64,000 nt of DNA from NCBI GenBank assembly GCA_950295325.1, contig OX485805.1:32225501-32289500 (forward strand), given 5' to 3'. Made by a program: the position numbers and the translations under genes. The stretch comes from Polytrichum commune (taxonomy: Eukaryota > Streptophyta > Polytrichopsida > Polytrichales > Polytrichaceae). Under the pieces are notes generated by a model, which saw only the letters and a program-made list of their open reading frames with translations, was not told where the DNA came from and did not search any database. Positions 1-11,510 of the stretch are shown here, one piece after another (the first letter of the stretch is position 1; the number at the start of each line of letters is the position of its first letter).

Positions 1-1173
1 TCAACCAAAAGTTCTCAAACTATGTGTCCCATCTTGCACAATTCATATCTAATTCAAATCATGCTCAAATCAAATGTTCTAAGCCATTTTGGAAAGCTAC
101 ACAAAAGTTCTACTTGGGAAAAATATAATTTCTTGGAATTAAAATTCCTATTGGGCTCGCAGGTCTGATCCAGCAGCCGCTACCCACTAGACCACCCAGT
201 TTTTCTACTCCATCTTTGAAAATCCATAACTAATTGTCATCTCAACCAAATCACAAATGGGAAACGGCTATGGATAGCTATATGAAATCTCTCTAAGAGA
301 AAAATGATAAGTATCTTGTTCTAGCTTTTGAACTAAGCCTTCAGGGCATTGGCAGATGAGGTCTATAATGCCTCTACTCAAAACTCTACCATCCAACCTA
401 CCTCTACAAAAGAAGGAATAATTTTGTTGGTGTGTTAATAAACACACAACCTAACTAGGAGAGAGAGAGTAGAGGAGGTTCTCAAGCCTTTCTTTTAGAC
501 CATTGAGAATACATGCTAAAGGATTTTTTCCTAACTACATTGAAGCAGGGCTTCGCCCAAAAACTAGAGAAAGAGAGAGAGCTACAAGGTGGAAGGAGGG
601 GTTTTTAAACCCTCTCACAAAAGGGTTGGACCCCTCCTCCACCGGATCCATTTTTCAAACCCTTTCCCGAAATTTTGGCTCGGGGGTTTTCCCGGTTGAG
701 GTTGCCATCCTCTCGCCGAGGTGGCTCCGACAGAAAACCTTTAGAAATCTTTCTAATTTTTCCGCCATCGAGTTGGCAAGGGGGCAAGTGGGCAAGTAGC
801 CCCCTTGCTCTCTTTCTTTTTTTCTTCAAAATTCTTCACGCCGATTTTATCTTCTTACCTAAACCACCTCTAATAGTCTTGTGTGCCTCACACTAACTAA
901 TAAACTAACACTTGCTTAGCTAGCATTTACTAACATTTGCTTAATAGCTAGCATCTACTAATATTTGCTTAGCTAGTTGTTTTTACTAGCTAGCACATTT
1001 TTTCTACTTTGCTATCTTCTAGCACTACTTAGTTTCATTTTGACCTTCCTTCTTCTAGGCTAAATGCTAAATGAACTAATTTTTCCTAAATTCCCTATCA
1101 ATTCTAACTTTTAATGCTAACATTCTAACTAAAAGTGATCCCGCAGAGTGGTGGACCACTCAAAGGGTTCACA
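1..1173. mobile_element. Right end of an LTR-like insertion (open at window start)
   Basis: Homology between the two methyltransferase-like gene copies stops abruptly at 1173/1174, inside the exon reading PSCY. The sequence on the left ends in ...GGTTCACA, that is TG...CA type termini on the other strand. I infer that 1-1173 is the end of an LTR-type insertion that split the gene; the flanking TGTAG (1174-1178) would be the target duplication and should recur beyond the left edge. The interior is AT-rich, with GCTAGC-containing short repeats around 915-1000. No credible coding region is seen. The element family is unknown. Confidence 0.4.
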
Positions 1174-3084
1174 TGTAGCATGAAGGGACGAAGATCTTGG
1201 GTTTGGTGAAGACGATCTTGGGGTGGACCCAGCATCTCTTCGCCGTCGTCTCCACGTGTAGGATGTGGGACGCCGCTTTTCCCATCTCTGTCTCGGAAAG
1301 ACCTTGAAGAGCATGCCGGTGTCGGGGTCCATAAGGTCCCCCGTCTCGTGTTTTTAAAAAACACTCCTCCATTTTCCCCACACGGAGTCGGACGCGGTGA
1401 TCAAATATATTTCTCCTCGCAACTCGTTATATTTTTTTTGCTTCTGGCTAGCATTGTCTATCGAGGAGAATTTATTGATCATCTGATATTTGAAGTCCTG
1501 CACACGTAGCCAACAATTCATTTAGACAACATCTCATGGAATAACAAATGTAACAGCAGTTTGGATCGATCGATCCAAACTATAAACCTGGTAAAGACAA
1601 CAAAGCCATGGAAGAGTTTGGGTCGAGCGACCCAAACTATAAACCTGGTAAAGACAACAAAGCCATGCAAGAGTTTGGGTCGACCGACCCAAACTATGAA
1701 TTTGTTGAAGACACTAAAACAATGAAAGAGTTTGGGTCGGTCGACCCAAACATACTCACCTCCCATTTGGGGTTCTTATCTTTAGCATTCTCCCTTTCCC
1801 TGGGAGGCCTGCCATAAAACTCCCACACCTCCCTCGAGGCCATGATGTTTCTGATCCACGATGCCTGATAGGCCCTCTTTTTGTTCCCCATGTTGAAGAA
1901 CCTGGAGATGTCGCTGAGGACCGTCTCGTTGTCCGACCAAACCACCAAAGCCTTCCAAACTTTTAGTTTCTCCTTCTGGTTGTTCGGGTCGTTCCACTCG
2001 GTCATCAGCTGGATTTTTTTTGATGCCTCCACACTGTGCTGCCCGTCAATCAACCAGAAGTCTCCTTTGGAGATTGTCGGCCACATATCAGGCGTCGGCA
2101 TTCTCTTCAACCCTTGTGGCATGACAACAATCATCTGCCTGTCGTCCTTGAACTGCCCGCCCAAGATTTGAGCGACCATCCAGTCGATGTAGGCGTCCTC
2201 CTTGGCTCGGACACATGTCTCGGATGGCGCAAGGTGGCACTGCGCAATGTTGACCTCGAACTTGAAGTCCCTGCCCATGAAGAAGCAGTGCAGGCATTTT
2301 GTTTCGAAGTTGGTGTTATTTTTTGTATTTCGCCTGCATCCACCTCCTGGCCAGGCTTCGGCATCCGGAGCTCCGGGGAAACAGGCTCGTCAGTCATCAC
2401 CGATGACTCTCTTCCCCTTTTGGAAGGGGTCGTTTGACGGCTTGTTGATGGCGTTGGCGTCTCGCTATCAGCCGGCGTTGTTGTAGTACTTGTCCATCTC
2501 GACTCCACAGGGACCGCCCGCGGTTTCCTCACAGTTTGTGGTCTTGAGGACCCTGCGCCTTCTTCCGTCGTTGCCTTCCGCCTCACAGGCTGTTGTGTCT
2601 TGGGTTTGCTTTGCAGCGCCTTGTTTAGAACCGTGATGGCCTGTTTTAACTTCGTGAACCTGCTCGCAACCTTCGTGTTGGTTACACTGCCATCTATGAA
2701 TATGGCCTCCGGTTGTATGGTTTCAGGGTCGACGCAGGTCTCCTTGGCGTACAGGGGGTCGAAGGGCTCGGAGAACTGGTGCATGAACATGTGGACGTTC
2801 TGCACGGCGGAGTTCTCCAGTATGACGTCTACATAGTCCCCGAGAGACTGGACAGACGCAACCTCCCATCCCGTCAGCGTTGCCCAGGTGTGCTGCTCGT
2901 GGGTCCCCACCTTCACCACGAATAGCAGCTTGAACATGGATGCCTTCACCACCTGAACGGACCATGCCAGAACGACGCCATCTTTTGGGACGTAAGAATC
3001 GTCCTGTGGAGTTTCATACTCCTGCCAAAGGTGGTCTGGCGCGAGCATGAACCACCTTTCACCTGGTCTCTTTTTAGGGGCCAT
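1174..3084 (-). pseudogene. Broken ParB/DGQHR + methyltransferase-like gene, copy 1 (exon 2 and part of exon 3)
   Basis: This is a reverse-strand copy of the gene at 57730-62352. Exon 2 runs from ATG at 3084 (just after acceptor TTGCAG) to 1760, where GGGAG|GTGAGT gives a donor at the same residue (PKWE) as in the other copy. Exon 3 starts at 1497 after acceptor TGTGCAG and reads DFKYQM, as in copy 2. The DGQHS motif and the KRCWVHPKIVF block are recognisable. Damage: a one-base loss around 2295-2325, between GEIQK and CLHCFFMG, splits exon 2 between two frames; about 60 bp is missing near 1310-1330, relative to copy 2; the gene is cut at 1173 by an insertion, so the methyltransferase-like end is absent here. 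It is transcribed away from transposase-like gene A, with intron 1 upstream holding a large palindrome array. I take it as non-functional. Confidence 0.7.
1498..1759 (-). repeat. Intron 2 of copy 1 with four palindromes
   Basis: A 262 bp intron (GTGAGT...GTGCAG on the minus strand) at the same position as intron 2 of the copy at 57.7-62.3 kb. It holds four palindromes spaced about 56-59 bp: one diverged (GGATCG arms, around 1559-1580) and three canonical TTTGGGTCG-NN-CGACCCAAA, near 1618, 1675 and 1731. Short linkers of the type AAAGACAACAAAGCCATG are shared between units. Confidence 0.75.
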
Positions 3085-4907
3085 CTGCAACCCAAGAAAT
3101 CGAAACTGTGAGTTTCGGTCGATCGACCCAAAGTATTGCAATGTGCATTTAACATTTGGAGGATTGACTCAAACATTACTTAATTTTCAAAGTCGTTTTA
3201 AAAGATCTTTTAGATTTTAAATTGTGGTTTAGGTGGTCACCCTGCAATGTTTGAGTCGAGCGACCCAAACATGATGAGGCTGCAAATTTAGGTAGTTTAA
3301 CCCATTCATTTCAGAGTGCAATGTTTGGGTCGAACGACCCAAACATTTACTTAATTTTCAAAGTTCTTTTATATTTTACAATGTGTTTTAGTTCTTCTCC
3401 GTGTAATGTTTGGGTCGACCGACCGAAACATGTTAGGCTGTAAATTTAGGTAGCTCAACCCAATCATTTCAGACTGCATTGTTTGGATCGCACGACCCAA
3501 ACATTTACTTAATTTTGAATGTTCTTTTATATTTTACAATGTGGTTTGTTCTTCTCCCTGTAATGTTTGGGTCGAGCGACCCAAACATGATGAGGCTGCA
3601 AATTTAGGAAGCTCAACCCATTCATTTCAGACTGCAATGTTTGGGTCGAACGACCCAAACATTTACTTCATTTTCAAAGTTCTTTTATATTTTACTATGT
3701 GGTTTGTTCTTCTCCCTGTAATGTTTGGGTCGAGCGACCCAAACATGATGAGGCTGCAAATTTAGGTAGCTCAACCCATTCATTTCAGACTGCAATGTTT
3801 GGGTCGAACGACCCAAACATTTACTTAATTTTCAAAGTTCTTTTATATTTTACAATGTGGTTTGTTCTTCTCCCTGTAATGTTTGGGTCGAGCGACCCAA
3901 ACATGATGAGGCTGCAAATTTAGGAAGCTCAACCCATTCATTTCAGACTGCAATGTTTGGGTCGAACGACCCAAACATTTACTTAATTTTCAAAGTTCTT
4001 TTATATTTTACAATGTTGTTTAGTTCTTCTCCCTGTAATGTTTGGGTCGAGCGACCCAAACATGATGAGGCTGCAAATTTAGGAAGCTCAACCCATTCAT
4101 TTCAGACTGCAATGTTTGGGTCGAACGACCCAAACATTTACTTAATTTTCAAAGTTCTTTTATATTTTACAATGTTGTTTAGTTCTTCTCCCTGTAATGT
4201 TTGGGTCGAGCGACCCAAACATAATGAGGCTCCAATGTTTGGGTCGCTCGACCCAAACAAGAGACTGCAATGTTTGGGTCGCTCGACCCAAACAAGACGC
4301 TGCAATGTTTGGGTCGAACGACCCAAACATTTACTTAATTTTCAAAGTTCTTTTATATTTTACAATGTTGTTTAGTTCTTCTCCCTGTAATGTTTGGGTC
4401 GAGCGACCCAAACATAATGAGGCTCCAATGTTTGGGTCGCTCGACCCAAACAAGAGACTGCAATGTTTGGGTCGCTCGACCCAAACAAGACGCTGCAATG
4501 TTTGGGTCGAACGACCCAAACATTTACTTAATTTTCAAAGTTCTTTTATATTTTACAATGTTGTTTAGTTCTTCTCCCTGTAATGTTTGGGTCGAGCGAC
4601 CCAAACATAATGAGGCTCCAATGTTTGGGTCGCTCGACCCAAACAAGAGACTGCAATGTTTGGGTCGCTCGACCCAAACAAGACGCTGCAATGTTTGGGT
4701 CGAACGACCCAAACATTTAGTTCATTTTAGGCTGCAATTCAAATATTTATTATATTTTAATATGAGTTTGGGTCGTCTCCCCAAACTACTGTGTTTCCAG
4801 ATGCATGTTTAATGCTTGGGCAACATATACAATGCTTATGCATTGTATATGTAACAAGAACCTAAAGGGAATGATGCAAATTGTGTGCACTGATGCAAAT
4901 TGCTTAC
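3085..4907 (-). repeat. Intron 1 of copy 1: palindrome array with 158-bp then 193-bp higher-order units
   Basis: The minus-strand donor GACAAG|GTAAGC (4907) and acceptor TTGCAG (3085) delimit a 1823 bp intron before the start codon. It holds about 24 palindromes TTTGGGTCG-NN-CGACCCAAA. From 3249 to about 4195 they come in pairs (centres AG then AA on the + strand, about 73 and 85 bp apart), giving a tandem unit of 158 bp. From 4198 to 4713 the unit becomes 193 bp with four palindromes (AG, CT, CT, AA), repeated three times. Long reading frames across the array, such as FGSSDPN and VWVERPKH repeats, are by-products of the repeat. The equivalent intron in the other copy is only 510 bp, so the array expanded here. 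Confidence 0.85.
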
Positions 4908-5540
4908 CTTGTCTTTCAAACTCTTGAAAGCTGCTCTCACAATCTGCTTCTTATAACCAGACTCAGAAACTCTGTTGTGGCACTAAAGAACAACTCTCAT
5001 AAAGACCTCAGAAACACAATGAATCTCTCAAGCACCCTAAAACTTTCTCACAAACCCCCTGATTCTTGCAAACTCAGGCCTAATTTGAAAGACCTCTACC
5101 TTTCTATCACACTCGACCGTGCTCACTTCTACTCAACCTAAAATCACTCCATGCATGAAATTTACAAAACAAGTAAGGAGTTCAACACAATAAACCGCTC
5201 CGAACTCACTCAAAGCTAACACTCTGGACCAAGAAGAGAGAATAACAAGAGGAAGACAATAACAAGAGGAATAGAATGAGAGAAGAGGAGGAGAAGCATT
5301 AGAGAGGAGGACAGGAATGAAGGAGAAAGAAGAATGAAAGGAAGCGGCGCGACCAAGACAAAAGCAAAAGGTGCGAAAGGAAGCGCTTGGCGCGGCGCTA
5401 TGGAAAGCGGCGGCGGCGTTTCCAAGAGCGGCGCTTGGCGCGGAGGAAGAGAGGAAGAAAAAGAGAGAAAGAAAAAAGAGGAGGGGAGAGAAGGAGAGAG
5501 CGGAAGGGGTCACCCTAAACCCTCGAATCCGGGCCATTAG
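4908..5540 (-). promoter_or_regulatory. 5' exon and promoter-like region of copy 1
   Basis: Upstream (minus strand) of the intron-1 donor lies non-coding leader sequence rich in TTTGAGAG/TTGTGAG motifs. Before it is a CT-rich and GCGCC-rich stretch (about 5230-5510) resembling the stretch at 56400-56600 upstream of the intact copy. Shared leader style and the matching donor position make this the untranslated first exon plus promoter. A transcription start cannot be fixed from the sequence. Confidence 0.45.
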
Positions 5541-5770
5541 ATTGCGCCGGGCCCATCAACGGCTCAGAAGCCTCGCGGGCCAACACCCTGCCAGGTGTCG
5601 ACACCTCCTTGGTTAAGGTGGTTGCCCGCGAGGCTTGTGGTGTTGATACCTGCCACCCTAGGCAGATTGCCTTCCTGGTTGTCCTTGCCCCTAGGTGCGG
5701 GACATAGGAGGGCCGGCGCCTCTCTTGGCCGCCCGGCCCCGGCCTTCTAACCCGCTATTCATTAGCGGCA
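5541..5770. other. GC-rich segment with inverted repeat
   Basis: A GC-rich island at the edge of the AT-rich spacer. AGCCTCGCGGGC (about 5570) is repeated inverted as GCCCGCGAGGCT (about 5626), forming a potential hairpin around a palindrome GGTGTCGACACC (about 5596). No gene seen. Confidence 0.4.
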
Positions 5771-7544
5771 ATTCAATACCACTCAAAAACCTACGTGGAC
5801 TAAGGTATTCCACAAAATTAACACCATCGCCAACTCATATTTTAATGGTGTTCAATTGAATGATCACCCGTTGGAATTGATAACATCGTAGAATGTAGCC
5901 ATTATCGTTTTGGTGTATGAATAATGTAATTTATGGAATCATATGAGAGTGTTACAAAGTCTAAGAGGAGTAAGTCATAATTATATTGCAATCCACAAAG
6001 GCAATTACACGGTGCAATAATATAAATATGGTAACCATTCACATGGTTAACAGTTTAGGATTATGTATTGTAATTTATATGATGGTTGTTGGTAGAGGAC
6101 AATGCTCTAGTCTATAATGGATACCCTAACAAGTAGCATTAGAGTGAACATTAATATATGTACTTAGAAGTTCACATTTGAAGTACATGGGAGAAACAAA
6201 TGATTACAAATGTATCTACTGCAACCCCATGGAGTTCACATATCATATGAAGTCATTTAAACATTCAATTTGATGTTTGATGATGCCTAAACCCTAAACC
6301 CTAAACCCTAAACAACACAAACCATAACTGGATGGCACATAGGTCAAATGACATGGGCCTTGGTGCTTGTAGTTTCCAATACAAATGTATAATGTCATCA
6401 CAACATCCTAATTCACAAACGTGAAAGATGGATGTGTGGTTTTTCACGAATGAACGCACTAAAGGAAATAAATGATATTGTGCTCACAAGTAGGTGATAC
6501 AATATTAACCTATAACCTTGTCACCTGGTAAGAAGAGCATAAGAACTAGATTATAATAGATAGGATGTTGTTCATGTTAACATGTTATTTGGAATAGTGA
6601 AATATTATATATTAATTTAAGGTAGATTTCATGTTGTGAATGATATGAGGACATACCTTTTGAACTTTGCATGTTTTGCTCACACACATTGCTAGAGTTC
6701 AAGGGACTTCACGATAGGTTCAAACATCATTGAAACATTGAATGTGCCAAATGTCATTTGTGGTTTATGGTTCCATTAATGACTTCCACATAGGTACTAG
6801 GTTATTGTCACACTTGGAGCCTTGAGGATGAAGCAATATTGGGTGCACACATTACAACACAACAGATGTTCTTTTAACTAGCGGAAATTGAAAGTTGGCC
6901 AAATTATTCAAGTTTGTCATGGCATTAATTATTTGTTTTCAAAATATAAGTCCTCATGTGAGAGTGTAAGTAATTGCATTAACTATTATATTTAGTGACT
7001 TTTAGTATATGAAGTTTTGTAATACATGCACATCTTTTGTCAATATATTGTTTGAAATATACCATAATGTTTGACTACAAGTAGAGTAAAACCCCTTAAT
7101 AGATATAATCTTACATATTGTCACAGGGTTATTGGTATTCAGTGTATGCGTTCATATGTAGTGTATCAAAATCTTTATATCCTTTTTAGTTATATGATAG
7201 TTAGTGTTTGATACACTTAAAACGAACGCATACACTTCCTATTACTAACCCTATGAGAGTAAGTAACATTAAATGTAAACTCAAACACTAAATATCCACT
7301 GTGGTGATATATGGAAGTTACATATAGGAATTTAGTATTAGTAAGGATGTGAGAAAAAAATACAACAATGATAAAAGGAGAAAGGAGATGGCAATAGGGA
7401 AGGTGGTGGTGTATTCATGTATAAAACTAATTATGAAAGAGTTGAAGAATAGTGTTGACCAAGTTAGGGTGGTAACAACTTTAAATAATATATGTTGAAT
7501 TATTCATTTGATGGTTGGGGCAACGAAGAGCCAAGCTAAATATA
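5771..7544. other. AT-rich spacer between the divergent genes, with telomere-type repeats
   Basis: About 1.8 kb without a plausible gene. It holds four CCCTAAA units at 6286-6313 and a short inverted-repeat element at 7135-7252. It sits between the 5' ends of the methyltransferase-like gene (-) and transposase-like gene A (+). The matching spacer at the other locus is 54081-56270, also AT-rich with CCCTAAA tracts. Confidence 0.5.
7135..7252. mobile_element. Short MITE-like inverted repeat
   Basis: The first about 46 bases, starting AGGGTTATTGG and containing GTGTATGCGTTC and GTGTATCAAA, are repeated inverted at the right end (GAACGCATACAC, ending TAACCCT). Total 118 bp, nearly all arm. No convincing target duplication is seen, so it may be an old MITE or a fold-back. 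Confidence 0.45.
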
Positions 7545-7824
7545 CATTGTCTATTATTGACAAGAAGCGGGAAATTGAGTCAGAAGGTTTGAATTAACGT
7601 CCAAAGGAGACCAGGCGGGAAAGGCATCCAAAGAGGATGCCCAAAGCGGAGGCGGGTAGTATAAAGAGCCTAACCCCCCCAAATGCTGGTTCTTTCTTTC
7701 ATGTCCCAATCCTGAGATTGCTGCAAGCTCTCTAAGTTGGAGCTGTAATACACGGTTTGTGTACGTTTCCATTCATGAGCAGCTAATTACAACAAATATC
7801 TACGAGTTCAGTTGTTCCAAATAG
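7545..7824 (+). promoter_or_regulatory. Promoter and untranslated exon 1 of transposase-like gene A
   Basis: This region is similar to the reverse complement of about 53800-54080 upstream of gene C. Shared blocks include GGCGGGAAAGGCATCCAA, a TATA box (AGTATAAAG, TATAAA at 7660-7665), a C-run and the TTCATGA of the leader. A donor AATAG|GTTATA at 7824/7825 would start the long first intron that holds the palindrome array. TATA and conserved flank are seen; the donor assignment is inference. Confidence 0.55.
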
Positions 7825-7881
7825 GTTATATATAGATTAATAGAGAATCACCCGAATAAATAGGCGGATTTTGCGGAATTG

Positions 7882-8689
7882 TTTGGGTCGGTCGACCCAA
7901 ACCCAGCCTTACAGTGTGGGTGCTCTCTGTTGTGAGCCTGAACCCATCCTGCCTCAAGGTTTGGGTCGATCGACCCAAACCCAGCCCTATAGTGTGGGTG
8001 CTCACTGTTGTGAGCCTGAACCCATCCTGCCAAAAGGTTTGGGTCGGTCGACCCAAACCCAGCCCTACAGTGTGGGTGCTCACTGTTGTGAGCCTGAACC
8101 CATCCTGCCAAAAGGTTTGGGTCGGTTGACCCAAACCCAGCCCTACAGTGTGGGTGCTCACTGTTGTGAGCCTGAACCCATCCTGCCAAAAGGTTTGGGT
8201 CGGTCGACCCAAACCCAGCCCCAAAGTGTGGATGCTGTGTGTAGTGAGCCTGAACTCATCCTGCCTCGAGGTTTGGGTCGCTCGACCCAAACCCAACCCT
8301 CTAAGTGTGGGTGTTGTCTTTAGTGAGCCTGAACCCATCCTGCCAGAAGGTTTGGGTCGATCGACCCAAACCCAGCCCTCTAAGTGTGGGTGCTCTCTGG
8401 AGTGACTCTAAACCCATCCTGCCAAAAAGTTTGGGTCGCTCGACCCAAACCCAGCCCCCTAAGTATGGGTGCTCATTATCGTGACCTTAAACCCATCCTG
8501 CCAAAAGGTTTGGGTCGCTCGACCCAAACCCAGCCCCCTAAGTATGGGTGCTCCTTGTCGTGACCTTAAACCCATCCTCCCAAAAGGTTTGGGTCGCTCG
8601 ACCCAAACCCAGCGCCTAAGTGTGGGTGCTCTCTGTATTGAGCCTGAAACCTCCTCCCAAAAGGTTTGGGTCGCTCGACCCAAACCCAG
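7882..8689 (+). repeat. Palindrome array A, 77-79 bp period
   Basis: Eleven palindromes TTTGGGTCG-NN-CGACCCAAA start at 7882, 7960, 8038, 8116, 8194, 8272, 8351, 8430, 8509, 8588 and 8665, a period of 77-79 bp. Centres on the + strand are GT, AT, GT, GT (one arm mutated at 8116), GT, CT, AT, CT, CT, CT, CT. Linkers carry conserved GTGTGGGTGCTC and GAGCCTGAACCCATCCTGCC blocks. The next unit is interrupted at 8689 by the Ty3/gypsy element and resumes at 19723 with CCCAGCCTCTAAGTGTGG. The array lies in the presumed first intron of gene A. Confidence 0.9.
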
Positions 8690-10600
8690 TGTGAGCCCAA
8701 AAGGGTGCCCACATTTAGTCTTAGACCCTTGAAACGTTAGTTGATGCACTTTGAAGTAGCATGTTACTTCACAAAAATATAAAAAGAGTGAAATGTTAGT
8801 CTTAGAAGTACCATGTTGTAAGAGGCTAGGATGTGAGTTGTTATTGTGTTTTTACCTTCGGAAGGATTTGAGTGAATGAGGATAGGTAAGGAGAACTTGG
8901 ATTGAGTAGTTAGTGAGTAGGCTAGTACAAATGGATGGAGACAACCAAAGTGACTCAAGAGGCAAGTGCATTCGAATTGGGATGAATGGAGGATCACATG
9001 GAGCGCACAAGTGGACCACCTCATCATGGCCACTTAATGGGGAAGGTCCAAGGAAGAATGCAAGGTGGAGGATAAGCAAATTCTCAAAGCACCAATCAAA
9101 TCACGAGTTAAGCATCGTGGTTTGAATTAAGTGGTGAGCGACGATTTGGGAAAGTAAGGGGAGAAAGTTATGGCGGCGGAAAGCGAAGGAGGCTAAGTTT
9201 GGGTTGAAGCATCCCAAGTTTGGTAAAGTGTGGTAGGTAGAAAGCCAAGGCTAGTTAAATGTTCGAATTAGGATCCTTGTTGATCATTTGAGGGAGGAAG
9301 GCTTAGAAGATAGGATTGGCGCCTACTAAGTAGGAGGAAATCTCAAGGGCTTATCGTGAGCCTTGAGGGTGCTCACCCCCTCAAGCTTACTATATAATCC
9401 CTCATTCTTCCCTCACTCATCCTCTCTTTCCTTTGTGCTCCAAGGCACCCCACGAGTTATAAGTGTGGGTGTGGGAAGCCATATTGGAGCACATGTGTGT
9501 GCTTAATTTTTAGTTTGAGAGCCAAGGCTTGTTAGCCTTGAAGAGGGCTTGACCTCTTGGTAGAATTAGTGTTGACGTGAAGGATTTTAAAGTTAATTCA
9601 TGATTCCAATTTGTGGTACTTAAAGTTCATGTTTTGAATACACGTGGTTGCAAGTTCCATGTTTAAGAGTTGAGCACTTGATGTTGTGATGAGTGCAAAA
9701 ATATACTTGTGTGGATTAATTAGTCTTAGTGAAGTTAGGAAATTCTCTCTCTCCCTCTCTTCTCTAGGAAGTTGAGCTCTTAGAGCTCGGGAAAAAATGT
9801 GGAATTAGGTAGGGGACTTAGTGGGATTAGTGGAATTAGGTAGGTGAATTAGGGGGAGGCCTTGGAGAAGCTCTCTTTTGTTCATTTTCTGGTTTTTGTG
9901 GTTGAGGGTGGAGAAACTTAGTTAGAAGTAGCCGCAGCTAAGGAGCTGGGTTTATGAAGGAGCTGGGTTTATTTAATTAGAAGTAAGGAGCTGGGTTTAT
10001 TTAGTTAGAAGTAAGGAGCTGGGTTTATGAAGGAGCTGGGTTTGTTTAGTTAGAAAGTAAAGAGCTGGGTTTATGAAGGACCTGGGTTTGTTTAGTTAGA
10101 AGCTAAGGAGCTGGGTTCATGAAGGAGCTGGGTTTGTTTAGTTAGAAGCTAAGAAGCTGGGTTTATGAAGGAGCTAGGTTTATGAAGGAGCTAGGTTTAT
10201 GTAATTAGAAAGTAAAGAGATGGGTTCATGAAGGAGCTTAGTAGATAGCCTACCTAATTAGCTCATAGACAAGTAGTTAGTTACATTATGCTAGTTAGTG
10301 TTATGTGTGGCTTTCACAAGTAAATGTATTTGAGATTGACTATAGAGAATAGTGTTTTTTTTTAACACTTGCATCCTCTCTTTAAAAATAAACCACGTGC
10401 ACAACTTAATGGAGAATGTGGAGCACTCTCGCGATGGCAAGACAAAGGAAGCAAAGACCAAAGTTAAATCCAAGACCACTTGAAGGGTGAACCTTGTACT
10501 ATGGACTCATCCAAGTCCAAATCCAATACCGCGGAGGAATGTGAGCCCAAACCCACTACTCGGACTACGGACGCTTAAGGGTGGGGGGTTTGGCCTCACA
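8690..10600 (+). repeat. 5' long terminal repeat
   Basis: 1911 bp, TG...CA bounded. TATATAA at 9391-9397 is the likely core promoter and is conserved in the related solo LTR at 42612. A minisatellite based on AAGGAGCTGGGTTTATGA with TTAGTTAGAAGT spacers occupies about 9936-10240. Confidence 0.95.
9391..9397 (+). promoter_or_regulatory. LTR TATA box
   Basis: TATATAA follows a CCCCCTCAAGCTTAC block and precedes a CT-rich start region. The same arrangement recurs in the 3' LTR (18513) and in the solo LTR (42612), so it is a conserved promoter of this retroelement family. Confidence 0.65.
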
Positions 10601-10604
10601 TAAT

Positions 10605-10622
10605 TGGTGCGTCCGCCGGGAG
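10605..10622 (+). other. Candidate primer-binding site
   Basis: TGGTGCGTCCGCCGGGAG starts four bases after the 5' LTR and begins with TGG as required to pair with a tRNA 3' CCA end. The layout resembles the TGGCGCC...GCCGGGG sites of other plant gypsy elements but is not identical. I cannot name the priming tRNA. Confidence 0.5.
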
Positions 10623-11510
10623 CGAAGCGGAAGGTAGTTACAAGACTTGGAGGCGACTAGGAGACTTGGAGGCAACTAGGAAAAATTAGAGACACAAACT
10701 TGAGAGAAGGGAAGGAGCACCCGAAACTCGGTAAGTATTCTCTCTTTGGGTTACATTTGAATTCATTGTATTTCAACTATTCCTTGGAATGAATTGCATT
10801 GTCAATTACGCAAATTCATTTTTGAGGAAGGAGCGCGGCGAAGGTACGTCCTCAACCTTTTTGGGGATTTGCTAAGAACTTAAAAGGAACCTATAACCGA
10901 GTAACTCATTAAAACATTAGAGGGTAAATTCACCTTAGGACATTGAACTTTGACACTCACCTGGGGGTGAGTCTGAAAGTTTTGGGAGTTGTCATTTCAT
11001 GCTCTAGATTAAATTAATATTTCACAAAGTTTATGGTGTTGTTACATTGAGTCACGATTGAGGGGAGTGCTAACTCACAGGGGGATGCGATTGCTCAAGG
11101 TATGTTTATTTCTTCAAAGTGAACTCATTAACTAATTAAGGAATGCCTTTTGTACTCGTGATTGTTGTTATCCGTTGTAGAGGGTAATTCCCGAATTGTG
11201 GATGGTGTGAGAAGTTGAAGGGTGAAGCCTCGACTTTTAACATAATCTACTCGGAAGGTCACCCCCTCACAATCGGTATTGTGGTGAGTGTTAATTTGCG
11301 GGAAGGTGCGGAGGTGATGCTCCGACTTAACCAAAAAATTAACATGAACATGCCTATCCCCTATTGGGATTCTTTCACCTAAGTGGGCTTGCAGGTTCTT
11401 TTCCTCACCTCCTAAAAAAAATTATAACCACACCAAGACAAGTGAAAATATTAAGAGGGGAATTGCTAGGATTATGTGTGGTCAAGTGAGGGTCGATCGA
11501 TTCTTATGGA
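10623..11510 (+). other. Retrotransposon leader
   Basis: About 890 bp between the primer-binding site and the polyprotein start. I see no coding region or other feature. Confidence 0.5.

Noticed and set aside
150-205. tRNA gene or SINE on the minus strand (TGGTCTAGTGGGTAGC resembles an A box)
   Set aside because: No matching B box at the right spacing and no cloverleaf could be drawn.
3541-4812. Open frames made of FGSSDPN / VWVERPKH repeats as proteins
   Set aside because: The palindrome is open in several frames on both strands. The frames simply follow the repeat, change with unit length, and lie in an intron between a good donor and acceptor.
3249-8689. Palindrome arrays as CRISPR
   Set aside because: The linkers are repeated, not unique spacers, the palindrome centres vary, there are no cas genes, and the genes have spliceosomal introns.
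7826-8749. Open frames with LGLGRPTQTFWQDG repeats
   Set aside because: Same cause: by-product of the 78-bp array.
8764-9125. Small frames of 70-89 codons repeated at 17886-18247
   Set aside because: They are the two LTR copies; no family resemblance and no independent support.
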